DNA of 64,000 nt, taken from positions 496,001 through 560,000 of the forward strand of contig NZ_CP016617.1 in NCBI RefSeq assembly GCF_002741015.1, in the 5' to 3' direction. A program made the position numbers and the translations under genes. Every line of letters begins with the position of its first letter. Position 1 is the first letter of the stretch. Below the pieces are notes generated by a model. That model saw only the letters and a program-made list of their open reading frames with translations, did not search any database and had not been told where the DNA came from. Source of the stretch: Microvirga ossetica (GTDB lineage Bacteria > Pseudomonadota > Alphaproteobacteria > Rhizobiales > Beijerinckiaceae). Below are positions 42,853 to 51,828 of the stretch, one piece after another.

Positions 42853-43088
42853 ATGAGTCATCAAGGTTCGCCTGCCTTCGTGAAGGTCGGGCGCCCCTAT
42901 TTCGTCGTCGGCGTGGATGCCGAGGGCCACTGGATCGCCGGGACCGGGCGGGTCTCGTCGGTGGCATCTTCATCAGCCGCGAGGCGGCGATCGACTTTGC
43001 CGAGTTCGAGGCCGGCCATGACCCGAATGCCGTCGAGGTTCTTCCCCAGACGGTCCGCCTCACGCTTGCGGGCATGCTTCCGGCCTGA
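42853..43088 (+). pseudogene. Hypothetical protein gene with a frameshift
   Basis: MSHQGSPAFVKVGRPYFVVG and VDAEGHWIAG are followed near 42953 by a frame change, after which GGIFISREAAIDFAEFEAGH and ending LTLAGMLPA restore a natural protein with a stop at 43088. The reconstructed product has about 78 residues. One base inserted or lost explains the break. Confidence 0.6.
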
Positions 43089-43450
43089 CGGCCGTGGCTC
43101 CGTGCCAACCCGGTGCCCGTACTCGGCACGGTCGTTCCGGGTCCCCTGCACAAGGGCATCTCACCTCCTGACCCTGGACATCGTGGCAGGAGGTTCATTT
43201 TTAGGGCAACGCTGACCGTCGATGTAAACGCCGGGAGCCTTGGACGTCGGCAATGGAGACGGCTGTCGCGAAGCGGATGGGCTGTTAGGGCGCATGACCC
43301 CGCGGTCCGTCCCAAACGGTCCAATCTTTATAACAATTTTATACCGACGCCCTTCCAGCTCTCTCGAACCTTTATACGCCTTTTGGCATCTGTTCCCGGA
43401 CTGGCATGCCGTATCCCATGCGGCGGGCCTTTCGGACGGAGCCTACTTCC
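43089..43450. promoter_or_regulatory. Upstream region of the disrupted kdp leader gene
   Basis: About 360 bases without a gene. The segment ctttataacaattttata (43325-43342) is strikingly AT-rich for this DNA, and tttatacgcc (43372) could be a -10 region. The kdp genes are usually controlled by KdpDE, so an operator may be here, but no motif can be confirmed by eye. Confidence 0.4.
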
Positions 43451-43473
43451 ATGGACATCCTGATGCTCACACT

Positions 43474-44526
43474 TAGAGCATCGGACGATTACACGGACGC
43501 ATATCCGGCGGCCTTGAGATAGTTCCAGCATTCCTGCGGCTCGAACAGATTGCAGATGTTGCCGACAGCTCGCCAGAGCGCGTCAACGGTTCGGGCTTCG
43601 GCTTTGTGCAGGTGTGCTTTGATCTTTGCGAAAGCCTGCTCAATTGGGTTCAAATCGGGCGAATATGCAGGCAGGAACAGGAACCAGGCACCTCGTTGCT
43701 TCAGACATTCCGCCGCCCTCGCACTCTTGTGGACCGCGAGGTTGTCGAGGATCACCACATCACCCTTCACCAGCGTGGGCGCCAGTTGCGTCTCAATATA
43801 GATGTCAAACGCCGAGCGCGTGATCGGGCCATCGATGATCCACGGCGCACTCAGCTCATGACAGCGCAGCGCGGCCAGAAAGGTGTGGGTCTTCCAGTGG
43901 CCAAAGGGGGCTGCAGCGCGCAAGCGCTGACCTCTGCAGCTCCGGCCGCGCAGGCGCGTCATCTTGGTATTGACGTAGGTCTCATCCAAGAACACCAACC
44001 GATATGGCTGCTGGCGCATCCGCGGCTGACGCTGCGTGTGCCAGACCCGGCGCTCCTCACGCACGTCGGCGCGTGCGCATTCCGCGGCCATCTGGGCTTT
44101 TTTATAGGTGAAGCCGTGCCGGCACAGCAGCCGCGAGAGAGTGGCCGGGGCGGCGACGATCCCATGCTCCTCCAGCAGCCGAGCCGCGAGTTCGGGCATG
44201 GTGATGTCCGGCTTGGCCTCGACGGCTTGGATCAGAAACGTCTCGTAGGGCGAAAGCCTCCGGCGTCCGGGTGGACGGCCCTGTCGCGCCGGAGTGGGCG
44301 ATCCGGACGTCTTCTGGCGCTGAAGCAGCTTGATGGCGAAGCTGTCGCTGACCCCAAAGTGGCGCGCCGCGGCCCGGCAAGAGTGACCCGCTTCCACAAA
44401 CGCCACCACGCGCACGCGTAGATCGAGAGAGTAGCTCTGGGTCATGATCCACCTCCTGGTCAGAAGGGAATCACAGCTCCCGCCCAAAGTGAACCCGTTG
44501 AATCCGCGTTCCTGTCCGATGCTCTA
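43474..44526 (-). mobile_element. IS630 family insertion sequence, intact
   Basis: 1053 bp counted with both TA dinucleotides. The ends are tagagcatcggac (43474 onward) and its inverse gtccgatgctcta (ending 44526), flanked by the TA duplication expected for this family. It carries an intact transposase on the minus strand and is unlike the IS630 at 9883 in its ends. Confidence 0.92.
43489..44445 (-). CDS. IS630 family transposase, intact
   Basis: A 318-residue transposase from ATG 44445 with aggagg nine bases upstream. The N-terminal helix-turn-helix ([20 protein letters not shown]) is followed by a basic linker and a DDE core: [28 protein letters not shown] and [19 protein letters not shown]. 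All three acidic residues are present, and the frame is uninterrupted, so the element is probably active. Confidence 0.93.
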   Translation of the reverse strand: MTQSYSLDLRVRVVAFVEAGHSCRAAARHFGVSDSFAIKLLQRQKTSGSPTPARQGRPPGRRRLSPYETFLIQAVEAKPDITMPELAARLLEEHGIVAAPATLSRLLCRHGFTYKKAQMAAECARADVREERRVWHTQRQPRMRQQPYRLVFLDETYVNTKMTRLRGRSCRGQRLRAAAPFGHWKTHTFLAALRCHELSAPWIIDGPITRSAFDIYIETQLAPTLVKGDVVILDNLAVHKSARAAECLKQRGAWFLFLPAYSPDLNPIEQAFAKIKAHLHKAEARTVDALWRAVGNICNLFEPQECWNYLKAAGYASV

Positions 44527-44592
44527 GTCTTGGCTTCTTCGGCCTTGCTGCCGCCTATACCGCCGCCTGCGACCGGCTCTGAGGACTCTGTC

Positions 44593-44655
44593 ATGACCCT
44601 CGACTACACCCTGGCCGGACTCGTGACGGCCGGCCTCCTCATCTACCTCACGTAG
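44593..44655 (+). pseudogene. kdpF: kdpF fragment (first 20 codons)
   Basis: MTLDYTLAGLVTAGLLIYLT, then a TAG created at the junction. KdpF normally continues with YALLRPE and ends near residue 29; it is the small stabilising subunit of the Kdp potassium-importing ATPase. The sequence after the junction belongs to an IS5-type element. No kdpA, kdpB or kdpC follows in the window, so the operon is either deleted or displaced beyond the element. Confidence 0.8.
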
Positions 44656-44659
44656 TGCT

Positions 44660-45577
44660 TCATGCTGCGCTTCTCCCATTGATGCCTGAGGCCATTTTCC
44701 ACGAACCTCGTTGTACTACCAGCCTGAGGCGCCGCGCTTCTTCGTGAAATGGAAAGGCTCTGGCGGCAGGCCGAATATCCCATCTGTAGAGCTTGTTCTT
44801 GCTCGTGCGCTCCTGCATCAGAAGACGCTCAGTGAGGCCGAGCAGACCAGCGAAGTGGGCAAGGAGGCTGTCATCGCTGGCGACTTTGCGGGCCACATCG
44901 CGGTAGACCCACCCGAGATAGGTCTTCAGCCGCTTCAACTCGCGCCGCATGCGTCGCATCTGACGGGCATGGGCATAACGGCCCACCTGCGCGGCTGTGC
45001 GTTTGGCCAGACGCGTGTGGGCCTGCCGCAGCTTGAGACCGCACTTCCTGGCTTGGCGCACCAAAGCCTGCAAGGCCTTGAGGTAGAGCTTCGCGTCGGA
45101 GGGATGAGTGATCGCCTTGGGCTGCACGGTGGTGTCGACGCTGATCCGCTGCAGGCTTGTCGGCTGCACCGCTCCCGTGTCGAGCCCGGCCCGGATGGTG
45201 GCGGAAAGCAGCGTCTCCAACCCGTCTGGTCCAAGCCGCTTGCGCCAGCGCGTCAGCGAGCTGGGATCGCACGGCAGCTGATGCTGGAAATACGCGCAGC
45301 CGCAGAACCACTGCCAATAGGGATTCTCGATCCAGCGCTGCACCACCGCCTCATCGGACAGGTTGAAGGTGTGTTGGAGATAGGACAGTCCGACCATCAG
45401 CTGTGTCGGCTTCGCGGGCCGTACGAGGGGTCGGTAGAAGCGGCCAAACTCCTCATCGAAGCGGTGCCAGTCGATGAGGCCAGAAAGCCGGAACAACTCG
45501 TGGCGATGATCGAGGATCTGATCGAGACGGCTGCGGTAGAGATCGTCGGAGCTCGGCATCGATGGCTTGGGTCCCAT
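44660..45577 (-). pseudogene. IS5 family transposase, 3' truncated
   Basis: The N-terminal 260 residues are intact IS5-type sequence: LSYLQHTFNLSDEAVVQRWI, PYWQWFCGCAYFQHQLPCDP, SSLTRWRKRLG, and SVDTTVQPKAITHPSDAKLY with the first catalytic Asp. After KNKLY the sequence departs (RWDIRPAARAF) and stops at 44660; the region with the second Asp and the Glu is missing. The start is near 45577 or seven codons later (MPSSDD). It lies next to the kdpF fragment, so its insertion probably cut kdpF and a later deletion removed its own 3' part. Confidence 0.8.
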
Positions 45578-45790
45578 GGCAAAACACCGGTTTTGAGCGG
45601 GTCAGTCCCCAGATGCTGTCATTCTACAATGCTTCGCGAAGACGAAGAATCCTTCAACCTCAATCAGTTGTGGGTTGTTCAGGGCCGACCACTTACTTTC
45701 CCACACAAATGTCTGGAGCGCTGTGTTTCCTGGGACCAGAGAGTGATTTGTTCAACCGCAGAGACGACAGTTGTCGAGGATCATCCTCTC

Positions 45791-46021
45791 GTGAGGTCCC
45801 TTCAATCCATTTTGAACGAGATGGATGATCAATACGATCGGCAGCGACAGGACCTCATCGCGACACTGCCGAATTCGCATGTCAAGGATCGTGCGCTCGC
45901 AATGCTTGAATCTCGGCATCGCCAACGGCGGGAGAACTACAGCCGGGAACTGACTGCGCTTCTTGAGAGTGCGGGTGCAGCGCCCGACCCTGATCGCAAG
46001 GTTGCCAACGCCAAGGCGTAG
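45791..46021 (+). CDS. Hypothetical helical protein
   Basis: About 76 residues from GTG 45791, or 67 from ATG 45821. The chain is helical and charged (NEMDDQYDRQRQDLIATLPN, RALAMLESRHRQRRENYSRE), with a disordered tail. The open frame extends far upstream antisense to the IS5 gene, which is not real coding sequence. The start is uncertain; the family is unknown. Confidence 0.5.
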   Translation: MRSLQSILNEMDDQYDRQRQDLIATLPNSHVKDRALAMLESRHRQRRENYSRELTALLESAGAAPDPDRKVANAKA

Positions 46022-46152
46022 AGTGGGTCGATCGACGGCCCGGATAGCAGACGTTGGTTCAGAAAGGCCTGATGCGGCATGCCCTCGATCGGTCTCTACC
46101 ATCTTCCATTCGGGGCGACCTGCATCCTGAGATTTCTGCACCATTCAGGTGA

Positions 46153-46425
46153 CTAATCCTGCGTGTCGAAGAACTCGGTCACTGTTAGCTCTTCCGGATT
46201 GTCGCCCAGGCAGACGAAATCCAGGTAATCCTCCGGAACCTCCTCGAGGCTTCGGATCACCCGCGGCTTCTTCTCCCCATCGAAATACGGCAGCAGGCTC
46301 TCCTCATCGGCTTCGCCATGGTCCTGGTACTCGAGGGTGTGGAGAAGGCTGTCCACATCCTCGGCAAGGGCGAAGATTGCGGAGGGCTCGCCGTCCGCAG
46401 TGACGTTGAGGCGGTACAGCTTCAT
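46153..46425 (-). CDS. Hypothetical acidic protein
   Basis: A 90-residue, strongly acidic protein from ATG 46425, with aggaggg eleven bases upstream. It begins MKLYRLNVTADGEPSAIFAL and shows AEDVDSLLHTLEYQDHGEAD and SLEEVPEDYLDFVCLGDNPE, suggesting a small alpha/beta fold. No family is recognised. It could be an inhibitor-like or DNA-mimic protein on charge alone; this is speculation. Confidence 0.62.
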   Translation of the reverse strand: MKLYRLNVTADGEPSAIFALAEDVDSLLHTLEYQDHGEADEESLLPYFDGEKKPRVIRSLEEVPEDYLDFVCLGDNPEELTVTEFFDTQD

Positions 46426-46535
46426 ATGTTCCAAGCCCTCCTGAAACTGCTCAGCTCGTCCATGTGCTCAGCAGACAAGCCGACGAACGTGAGATCCAGG
46501 TTAAGGGGATACCATCCTCGAGCCAAGAATCAGAT

Positions 46536-46898
46536 CTATGGGCACAGGGGCCAGGGCGAGTAACTAGGCCCCACTGGAAGCTCAGCGTTTTGATCGCACA
46601 CAGGCACTGCAGCTTGATCTGCTGCCGGACCTAAGACCAGCCGCGCACTGCTGATCCTAGTCGACTCCTCGATCCTGTGACACTCAATCCAGACCCACAC
46701 CGCCAGATCGGCATCCTGCGAGCGGCGTGCCAGCCAGTAGCTTTCGGCCGGGCACCGACACATGTCTGGGTACGGGCGCAGGAACTCAGCCACTGCCGCC
46801 ACGGCATCGCCGTAGGCGCAAAGACCCTCGCCAAGGCAGCCGTTGTCGAGCGGCTGCCCGGATCGTCCGACAAGTTGCCACCGGACACGGTAGGCCAT
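46536..46898 (-). CDS. Hypothetical protein
   Basis: A 120-residue protein from ATG 46898 (MAYRVRWQLVGRSGQPLDNG). The first 75 residues look well formed (AVAAVAEFLRPYPDMCRCPA, SYWLARRSQDADLAVWVWIE); the last 45 are less protein-like, so the end may be altered. It precedes no clear partner. The family is unknown. Confidence 0.5.
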   Translation of the reverse strand: MAYRVRWQLVGRSGQPLDNGCLGEGLCAYGDAVAAVAEFLRPYPDMCRCPAESYWLARRSQDADLAVWVWIECHRIEESTRISSARLVLGPAADQAAVPVCDQNAELPVGPSYSPWPLCP

Positions 46899-46979
46899 GG
46901 GAAGCGTTCCAGCATCACGAGGCCTAACATGGCATGCTGGCCGGTCTTCCGACAGGGGCCGATGGGCTTGCCGGCTCTC

Positions 46980-47282
46980 TCAGCTGTCGTTGTCGCTCGT
47001 GAGCTGGTCCGGCCGCAGACCCTCGTCCGGTTGACCGGAACGTCGCAGTCGAACGCCAGGACCTTGTCCGCCGTCAGCATCAAGGAAGAGCACGCCTTGA
47101 CCCTCAAGAGCGGCTTGCAGGGCTGCCACGGCAGGCTCGAGCGCACCTGCTGCACGCTTGGTCTCAGCCTCTGCGGCGACTTCAACTGTCAGGCCCGCGC
47201 GCTCGGCGAGTTCGGCCTGTGACAAACCGAGAAGAGCGCGCCCGGCGCGCAGTTGCGCGGGAGTGACCACTGGCGCCTGCAT
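46980..47282 (-). CDS. XRE-type helix-turn-helix regulator
   Basis: A 100-residue protein from ATG 47282, with aaggag upstream. The N-terminal 55 residues form an XRE DNA-binding domain (AGRALLGLSQAELAERAGLT, VEVAAEAETKRA), followed by a helix and a GQGVLFLDADGGQGPGVRLR segment common in short phage- or plasmid-type XRE regulators. Its ATG overlaps the TGA of a possible small upstream gene. Targets are unknown. Confidence 0.82.
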   Translation of the reverse strand: MQAPVVTPAQLRAGRALLGLSQAELAERAGLTVEVAAEAETKRAAGALEPAVAALQAALEGQGVLFLDADGGQGPGVRLRRSGQPDEGLRPDQLTSDNDS

Positions 47283-47473
47283 CAAGGTTTCTCCTTATCA
47301 CCTCCACATTGGCAACCCTGCATACCCCGAACAACGTTCAGCAATAGCAGCTCTATGCGACGCCAAATCGCGAGAAGGGCTCCGACTTCGTTAAACGGTT
47401 GGGATTGTGATCCATCCGGCAGATGCCATGGCCTAAGAACGAGGCTGCGAGTTGCTACATGGAGCACTCCCAT
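47282..47473 (-). CDS. Possible small protein overlapping the XRE gene
   Basis: A 63-codon frame from ATG 47473 (MGVLHVATRSLVLRPWHLPD) with a hydrophobic middle (LLAIWRRIELLLLNVV), ending in TGA that overlaps the XRE start as TGATG. The overlap suggests translational coupling, but the ribosome binding site is poor and the family is unknown. It may be chance. Confidence 0.3.
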   Translation of the reverse strand: MGVLHVATRSLVLRPWHLPDGSQSQPFNEVGALLAIWRRIELLLLNVVRGMQGCQCGGDKEKP

Positions 47474-47578
47474 TAGGCCTGTCTGATGACCGAAAGCCTG
47501 AAACTTGGCTGCGACAATTGTGCATTGCACAAATCGCCTTCTCCGCCGTTGGCTTGTTGGATGCTGAGGAGAGGGACC

Positions 47579-47857
47579 GTGGATCGAAAGAAAGGCATTC
47601 CTGCCGCGTGGAGCCGGCGCCGCACACGCCATGACCCTCCTGGTCTCGACGAGGCCATAGCGGCTGCGCAGGGTCTGACAGACCAGATTGAGAGCCAGAT
47701 TGCGATCGCCGCACAGTTGGTCGGACTGTCGGAAGATGAAAGCCGTAATCGCGTCCTGTTGGCACACGCTCAGCCCAATCAGAGCCGATCAGCGCTCACT
47801 CGAGGACGACAGACCGAGGTCGTGATCATCAAACGACGAAGCGTGCGCGCCCACTGA
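47579..47857 (+). CDS. Hypothetical protein
   Basis: A 92-residue protein from GTG 47579, four bases after aggagaggg; the ATG at 47561 lies upstream of that site and is rejected. It has a basic N terminus (MDRKKGIPAAWSRRRTRHDP) and a helical, mixed-charge middle (LDEAIAAAQGLTDQIESQIA), ending in a basic tail. Family not recognised. Confidence 0.6.
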   Translation: MDRKKGIPAAWSRRRTRHDPPGLDEAIAAAQGLTDQIESQIAIAAQLVGLSEDESRNRVLLAHAQPNQSRSALTRGRQTEVVIIKRRSVRAH

Positions 47858-48020
47858 TGTGCGCCCACTGCGCTGAGCCTCCCCGTAACGAAACATTCAC
47901 GCCCGCTTGCTATCGCTCAGACGAGGTCAAGGACCAGCGTGCTGGAAGGGAAGAAGCTTACAACAGATACCCTGCAGGGGAAGCGCCAGAGGGCTCCAGA
48001 CACATCAGAGGAGCCATGAC

Positions 48021-48227
48021 ATGATCTTGTTCTCACTTTGCAAAGTCGCCTCCTTCAACCTCACGCATCTGCCATCGAGCTTGAGACGTCATCTGAGCTC
48101 GATCCGGCAGGAGTTCCTGCCCACCGATGAAGAGCGCGATGCGGCGCATCTCGCATCAGCCGCAGACCTCCACGAGCTGGAGTTTCGCATCCGAGAAATG
48201 GGCCGATTAAACCGGCAGAGACGCTGA
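48021..48227 (+). CDS. DUF3563-like small protein
   Basis: A 68-residue protein from ATG 48021, after agaggagcc. The C-terminal part (ERDAAHLASAADLHELEFRI, REMGR) fits the DUF3563 pattern of a short protein ending in an amphipathic helix with LAxAxDLxELExR. The N-terminal part is hydrophobic. Function is unknown. Confidence 0.65.
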   Translation: MILFSLCKVASFNLTHLPSSLRRHLSSIRQEFLPTDEERDAAHLASAADLHELEFRIREMGRLNRQRR

Positions 48228-48245
48228 CCGTTTCACCACTTCTGA

Positions 48246-48485
48246 TTACAGCGCAGACAACCGAACAACAATCCAGACCTGCGATCGGCAGACCTGGGCC
48301 AGCGGCTCCCCGTTCGGATTGGAGAACGTGATGCAACCACTCTTCTCGGTTGGCCAGCTTGTCCCATGAGACAGGCGGCTGGCGGGATCTGTGAGGTCGT
48401 GCGCATCCTCCCTGTCGTCGATGATGGCATGGTCCTGTACGTAATCAGGAGTGAACAAGGGGCTGAGATGATCGTGCGACAACAC
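48246..48485 (-). CDS. Hypothetical protein
   Basis: A 79-residue frame from TTG 48485 (MLSHDHLSPLFTPDYVQDHA). The C-terminal half (CITFSNPNGEPLAQVCRSQV) is well formed. There is no ATG. The protein-like composition and placement support a gene, but only weakly. Confidence 0.4.
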   Translation of the reverse strand: MLSHDHLSPLFTPDYVQDHAIIDDREDAHDLTDPASRLSHGTSWPTEKSGCITFSNPNGEPLAQVCRSQVWIVVRLSAL

Positions 48486-48590
48486 GAGCTTGGAAGAGCC
48501 TAAGCCGACCTGCAGAACAAGCTGTCGCGGTGGTGTTGCTCATGTGCCAACGCGAGCGGCAAATCATGACTCGGTAGCAGATGGCTTGTT

Positions 48591-49772
48591 TTATTCTCCG
48601 GCTCCTGCATTGGGTACGATCACCCCGAAGATCGTCTGCTCATTCGGAATAACGGGCAGAACGAAGCTGCCGAGCGGGTTCAATGTGTCAGCGGGAAAAA
48701 ACGCCGCCACCTCACCCGAGCAGACCGCGACCTGGTTCATCCTTTTGGCAACGGCCTCCAAGCGGCTGATGAGATTGACCGTGGGGCCAACGACCGTGAA
48801 GTCCAGGCGATCGGCGCTGCCGATGTTGCCGTACGTCACGGGACCGGCGTGCAGGCAACCGACGAAGTGCAGATTGCCGACCTCGGCAGCCATCAGCTGG
48901 GCGGCCTCCAGGGCACGACGTGCACGAGCGCAGGCCTCCTTTCGTCCACCTGCGTTGACAGAGAAGATCGACAGCACGCCATCGCCGATGAACTTCAGCA
49001 CGTCACCGTGCTCTGCGCGCACAGCCTCGACGATGACTTCCAGATACTGGTCGAGGCGCTCCAGCAGTTGATCGGGCGCCAGTTGCTCTGCGAGCGCCGT
49101 GTAACCCCGCAGGTCCGTGAGCAGCACGGCGGCCTCGATTTCCACCTGATCGCCTCGGCGGATGGCACCGGCCGTAATGCGTTTGGCCGGGCCATCGCCA
49201 AGATAGGTTTGGAGCAGGCTCTCGGTCGAGCGCCGCATGGCGGCAAGCTCCAGCGCCGCGGCGAGAAAGGGACTGAGTTCCCCGATCAGCGCCACATCCT
49301 CTGGGCTGAAGCCGCTGCTGTGATCAGTTGTGAATGCCGCTCCTTGGACCGAGCCGTCGCCGTAGGTGATTGGAAGGGCAAGATAGTCGGTGCTGCCGGC
49401 TGCAGCTAGCTCGAACAACACCGGGTGATCGTGAGCTGGATCGAGGTGCTGCAGGGAGTGCCGAAAGCGGGTGCGGGTCTTGACCACATGTTCGAAGGGG
49501 CTGCCGGTGTAGGAACTCGTGGCCAGGACACTGCGGGGAACCGTGTACTCCTCGGCTCCCGCTCCACGTACCCAGATGATGCCCCACGCTCCGATAAGAG
49601 GGTTTGCCAGCCGCTGTCCGACCCGCACCCGCCAGAGCGGAACGCCGGCATGCACCAGCCGCTCGCAGGTCTGTGCCACGATCTCGACTGGCGTGAGGCT
49701 CACGCGAGCGGGACCGGCCAACCAGCTCGCAAGGTTGAAGACACTGGCACCTGACTTCGCCGGATGGGACAT
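48591..49772 (-). CDS. Class III adenylate/guanylate cyclase with N-terminal sensor domain
   Basis: A 393-residue cytosolic protein. Residues about 30-190 form a GAF-like sensor region (EIVAQTCERLVHAGVPLWRV, YLALPITYGDGSVQGAAFTT). Residues about 212-385 are a class III cyclase domain with both metal-binding aspartates (LLTDLRGYTALAEQL, Asp220, and KFIGDGVLSIF, Asp264) and the VGPTVNLISRLEA transition-state segment. It should make cAMP (or cGMP) from the nucleotide triphosphate. The Crp/Fnr gene at 31277 could be a receptor, but the two are far apart. Start ATG 49772. The upstream gene is a GST remnant on the same strand. Confidence 0.9.
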   Translation of the reverse strand: MSHPAKSGASVFNLASWLAGPARVSLTPVEIVAQTCERLVHAGVPLWRVRVGQRLANPLIGAWGIIWVRGAGAEEYTVPRSVLATSSYTGSPFEHVVKTRTRFRHSLQHLDPAHDHPVLFELAAAGSTDYLALPITYGDGSVQGAAFTTDHSSGFSPEDVALIGELSPFLAAALELAAMRRSTESLLQTYLGDGPAKRITAGAIRRGDQVEIEAAVLLTDLRGYTALAEQLAPDQLLERLDQYLEVIVEAVRAEHGDVLKFIGDGVLSIFSVNAGGRKEACARARRALEAAQLMAAEVGNLHFVGCLHAGPVTYGNIGSADRLDFTVVGPTVNLISRLEAVAKRMNQVAVCSGEVAAFFPADTLNPLGSFVLPVIPNEQTIFGVIVPNAGAGE

Positions 49773-49879
49773 CGCCGCCCCTCAAACTTTTGGGAGATTC
49801 CCTGGCGACCGGTCCTCCGCTCGCAAGGGCGATCTCTGCCACTCTACTACAATTCGTCAAAGGGGAGCCACTGTTCGAG

Positions 49880-50178
49880 AGTGTCAGCAGGCCACCATCC
49901 ACCAACTGCCCCGCCGATCCGCCAAAGGGCGAAGGTTGGTCAGGATGGATCCGCTCAAGATAGCAATCGATGGCCCAGGGGTCGGAAACAACCTCATCGC
50001 CATCGCCCAGAACCTTGACCTGCCCGGAGAAGGCGATCACGTCCTTGTCGGTGAAGCGACACGCCACCGGCTCGAACTCGAGTTGCTTGTGCCCGAGAAC
50101 GAAGCGGATCCGCCAGCAGTAGGGGCCGAAGCGCCGGTTGTCCTCGGCGCCTGCGAGTTCATAGAGTTTGATGGCCAT
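49880..50178 (-). pseudogene. Glutathione S-transferase N-terminal fragment
   Basis: From ATG 50178 the frame gives MAIKLYELAGAEDNRRFGPY and CWRIRFVLGHKQLEFEPVAC, the thioredoxin-like N-terminal domain of a GST, then VVSDPWAIDCYLERI. The usual PVL turn before that is distorted (VKVLGDGDEV). The match stops at about 49880 (PFGGSAGQ); the helical C-terminal domain is absent and the frame runs on into the cyclase gene region. Confidence 0.75.
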
Positions 50179-50271
50179 CCCTGGAGATCCGCTGGGCAAT
50201 TGACCCGCGAGGTCACCGTCCCAATCAGGCAACTGCCAAGCAGGGCAGGAATGATTGCGCTGCCCTATGCA

Positions 50272-51525
50272 TCAAGGGGTTGCGACCACGTTCAGAGGCG
50301 TAACAAGAAGAATTCTATTTGTACTGCTCTGATGGATAAGGAGTTTGCCTTCCCGTGTCGGTCGCATGTGGCGGACAATGCCGGCGTGAATGCCGCCTGA
50401 CGGAATAGGCCAGCTCTGGAAGGATTCCGTCTTCGGGTCAAAACGCACGAGCATGTCCGGCCGCATCCCTGACTCGTTGTACCAGACGATGCCGTCCACC
50501 ACCGCTATCGCATAGGGATGCGATTTCGGCCCACTCGGCGAGAGCCACTCCTTGGCCTCGCCTGTGCGAGGATCGAAGCGGCCGAGCCTGCCACCGGAGG
50601 AGTTGACGTACCAAAACATCCCGTCGCGGGCGATGTCGAGGCGCCGGACCGTGGTCGCCGTGTCCGGCAGCTTATACTCGGTCAGCTCCATCGAAACCGG
50701 ATCGACTTTGACCAGGCAGTTGGAGCCGTTGCAAGCGACCCAAGGGACGCCCTGCGCGTCAATCTTGATTCCGTAGGGGCGCGCGCCAGGAGTTTTCATG
50801 GTCACGAGCTTGATGGCGCCCGTGGCAGGGTTCAGGCGGCCCACCATATTGCTGCTCTGGAGGGTGAACCACAGTGTGCCGCTCTGGTCGAACACCGCCG
50901 TATGCGGGTCCTTCGCAGCCGGGTCCGGCATCCTGTAGGCCGTCACTTCGCCCGTTTTGGGATCGAGCTTTCCGACGGTGCCATTCTTGTTGCCGGTGTA
51001 CCAGACGTTCCCAGCGCCATCGAGCACCACCGTGTGGGGCATGGCGTTCGGCGGCAGCGGGTATTCCTTCATCTCGCCTGTCGCCGGATTGATCTGTCCG
51101 ATGAGGTTTCCCCACTGGCCGGCCCACCAAAGGGAGCCGTCCGGTCCCTCGACCGGGTCGCGCGACCGCTGGCCGAGCGTCGGCACCTGCCATTCCTTGT
51201 ACGTGACCTGCACGTCGCCAGGAGCAGCCTTGGGAGCTCGCATCGCGTTGGGCGGGAAGTGGGTGGCGAGATACTCGATGATCTGCTCTCGCTCGGCCGG
51301 ACTGGCCGACAGATCGACCATGGTGGAGGCGAGCTCTGTCCAGCCAGCTCGGGTATAACCGGAGCTGCGGAGGATCTCGCTCGTCTGATGGCAGCCGGTG
51401 CAGACGCCCTCCACCATGCCCTTTGCCGGGCCGTCCGGGAGCCCTGCCGCGGACTCCTGAGCCTGCACGCCCACGGTGAACACGGGGCTCATGGCCAGTG
51501 CCAGAATGATCGAAAGTTTGACCAT
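50272..51525 (-). CDS. Cytochrome c / Vgb-like beta-propeller protein
   Basis: A 417-residue exported protein from ATG 51525 with gggaggtg upstream. The signal peptide is residues 1-22. Residues about 30-95 form a c-type cytochrome-like domain with CTGCH (Cys42, Cys45, His46). Residues about 110-415 form a propeller of the Vgb/NHL type, with repeated GxLWWAGQWGN, GNVWYTGNKNGTVGKL and FWYVNSSGGRLGRF blades. Vgb lyases linearise streptogramin antibiotics, but the fused cytochrome suggests a periplasmic oxidoreductase or sensor instead. It is followed on the strand by the GST remnant and the cyclase. Confidence 0.85.
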   Translation of the reverse strand: MVKLSIILALAMSPVFTVGVQAQESAAGLPDGPAKGMVEGVCTGCHQTSEILRSSGYTRAGWTELASTMVDLSASPAEREQIIEYLATHFPPNAMRAPKAAPGDVQVTYKEWQVPTLGQRSRDPVEGPDGSLWWAGQWGNLIGQINPATGEMKEYPLPPNAMPHTVVLDGAGNVWYTGNKNGTVGKLDPKTGEVTAYRMPDPAAKDPHTAVFDQSGTLWFTLQSSNMVGRLNPATGAIKLVTMKTPGARPYGIKIDAQGVPWVACNGSNCLVKVDPVSMELTEYKLPDTATTVRRLDIARDGMFWYVNSSGGRLGRFDPRTGEAKEWLSPSGPKSHPYAIAVVDGIVWYNESGMRPDMLVRFDPKTESFQSWPIPSGGIHAGIVRHMRPTREGKLLIHQSSTNRILLVTPLNVVATP

Positions 51526-51828
51526 TGTCGTGCACCTCCCGCAGCAATGCTCTGTTCGAGGGTCAGAGATGTCAAATCAGAGCATCGTGACCTGGCCGGG
51601 ATTCGAGGGTACGCCTCAAATCCTTCAATCTCCCAGCGGTCCGTGTAGAATCAGGCGGATCGCAAGCGGGGACGCGCACAAAGACTGTTCAACAATCAGG
51701 ATCTTGCGCTAGCCTCCTTTGGCTGCCCAATGGGCGATTACGGCAGCAGCTGCTTGAGCGAGGGTCGCGCCGGCAGCGTCAGGGGCGGCGACCGCCTGCC
51801 TTGGGTCACGACGGCCAGCAGCGCGGAT
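51526..51828. other. Intergenic region
   Basis: About 300 bases upstream of the propeller gene. It should contain that gene's promoter. Nothing specific is seen; the plus-strand frame begins to resemble a monooxygenase only from about 51829. Confidence 0.4.

Larger units (their letters stand above)
43451..44582 (+). pseudogene. Small leader ORF upstream of kdpF, split by IS630
   Basis: MDILMLTL is encoded at 43451-43473, and SLGFFGLAAAYTAACDRL at 44527-44582 after the IS630 element. Removing the element and one TA copy gives a continuous 26-codon frame. Small proteins of this pattern, with FFxLAxxYTxACDRL at the end, are encoded directly before kdpF in Hyphomicrobiales. It is a one-helix membrane protein of unknown function. 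The insertion inactivates it and separates kdpF from its promoter. Confidence 0.8.

Noticed and set aside
44711..45820. Long plus-strand frame before the gene at 45791
   Set aside because: Antisense to the IS5 transposase; only its last part is protein-like.
50272..51525. Streptogramin resistance gene vgb
   Set aside because: The fused cytochrome domain and export signal argue for another role; propeller similarity alone is not enough.
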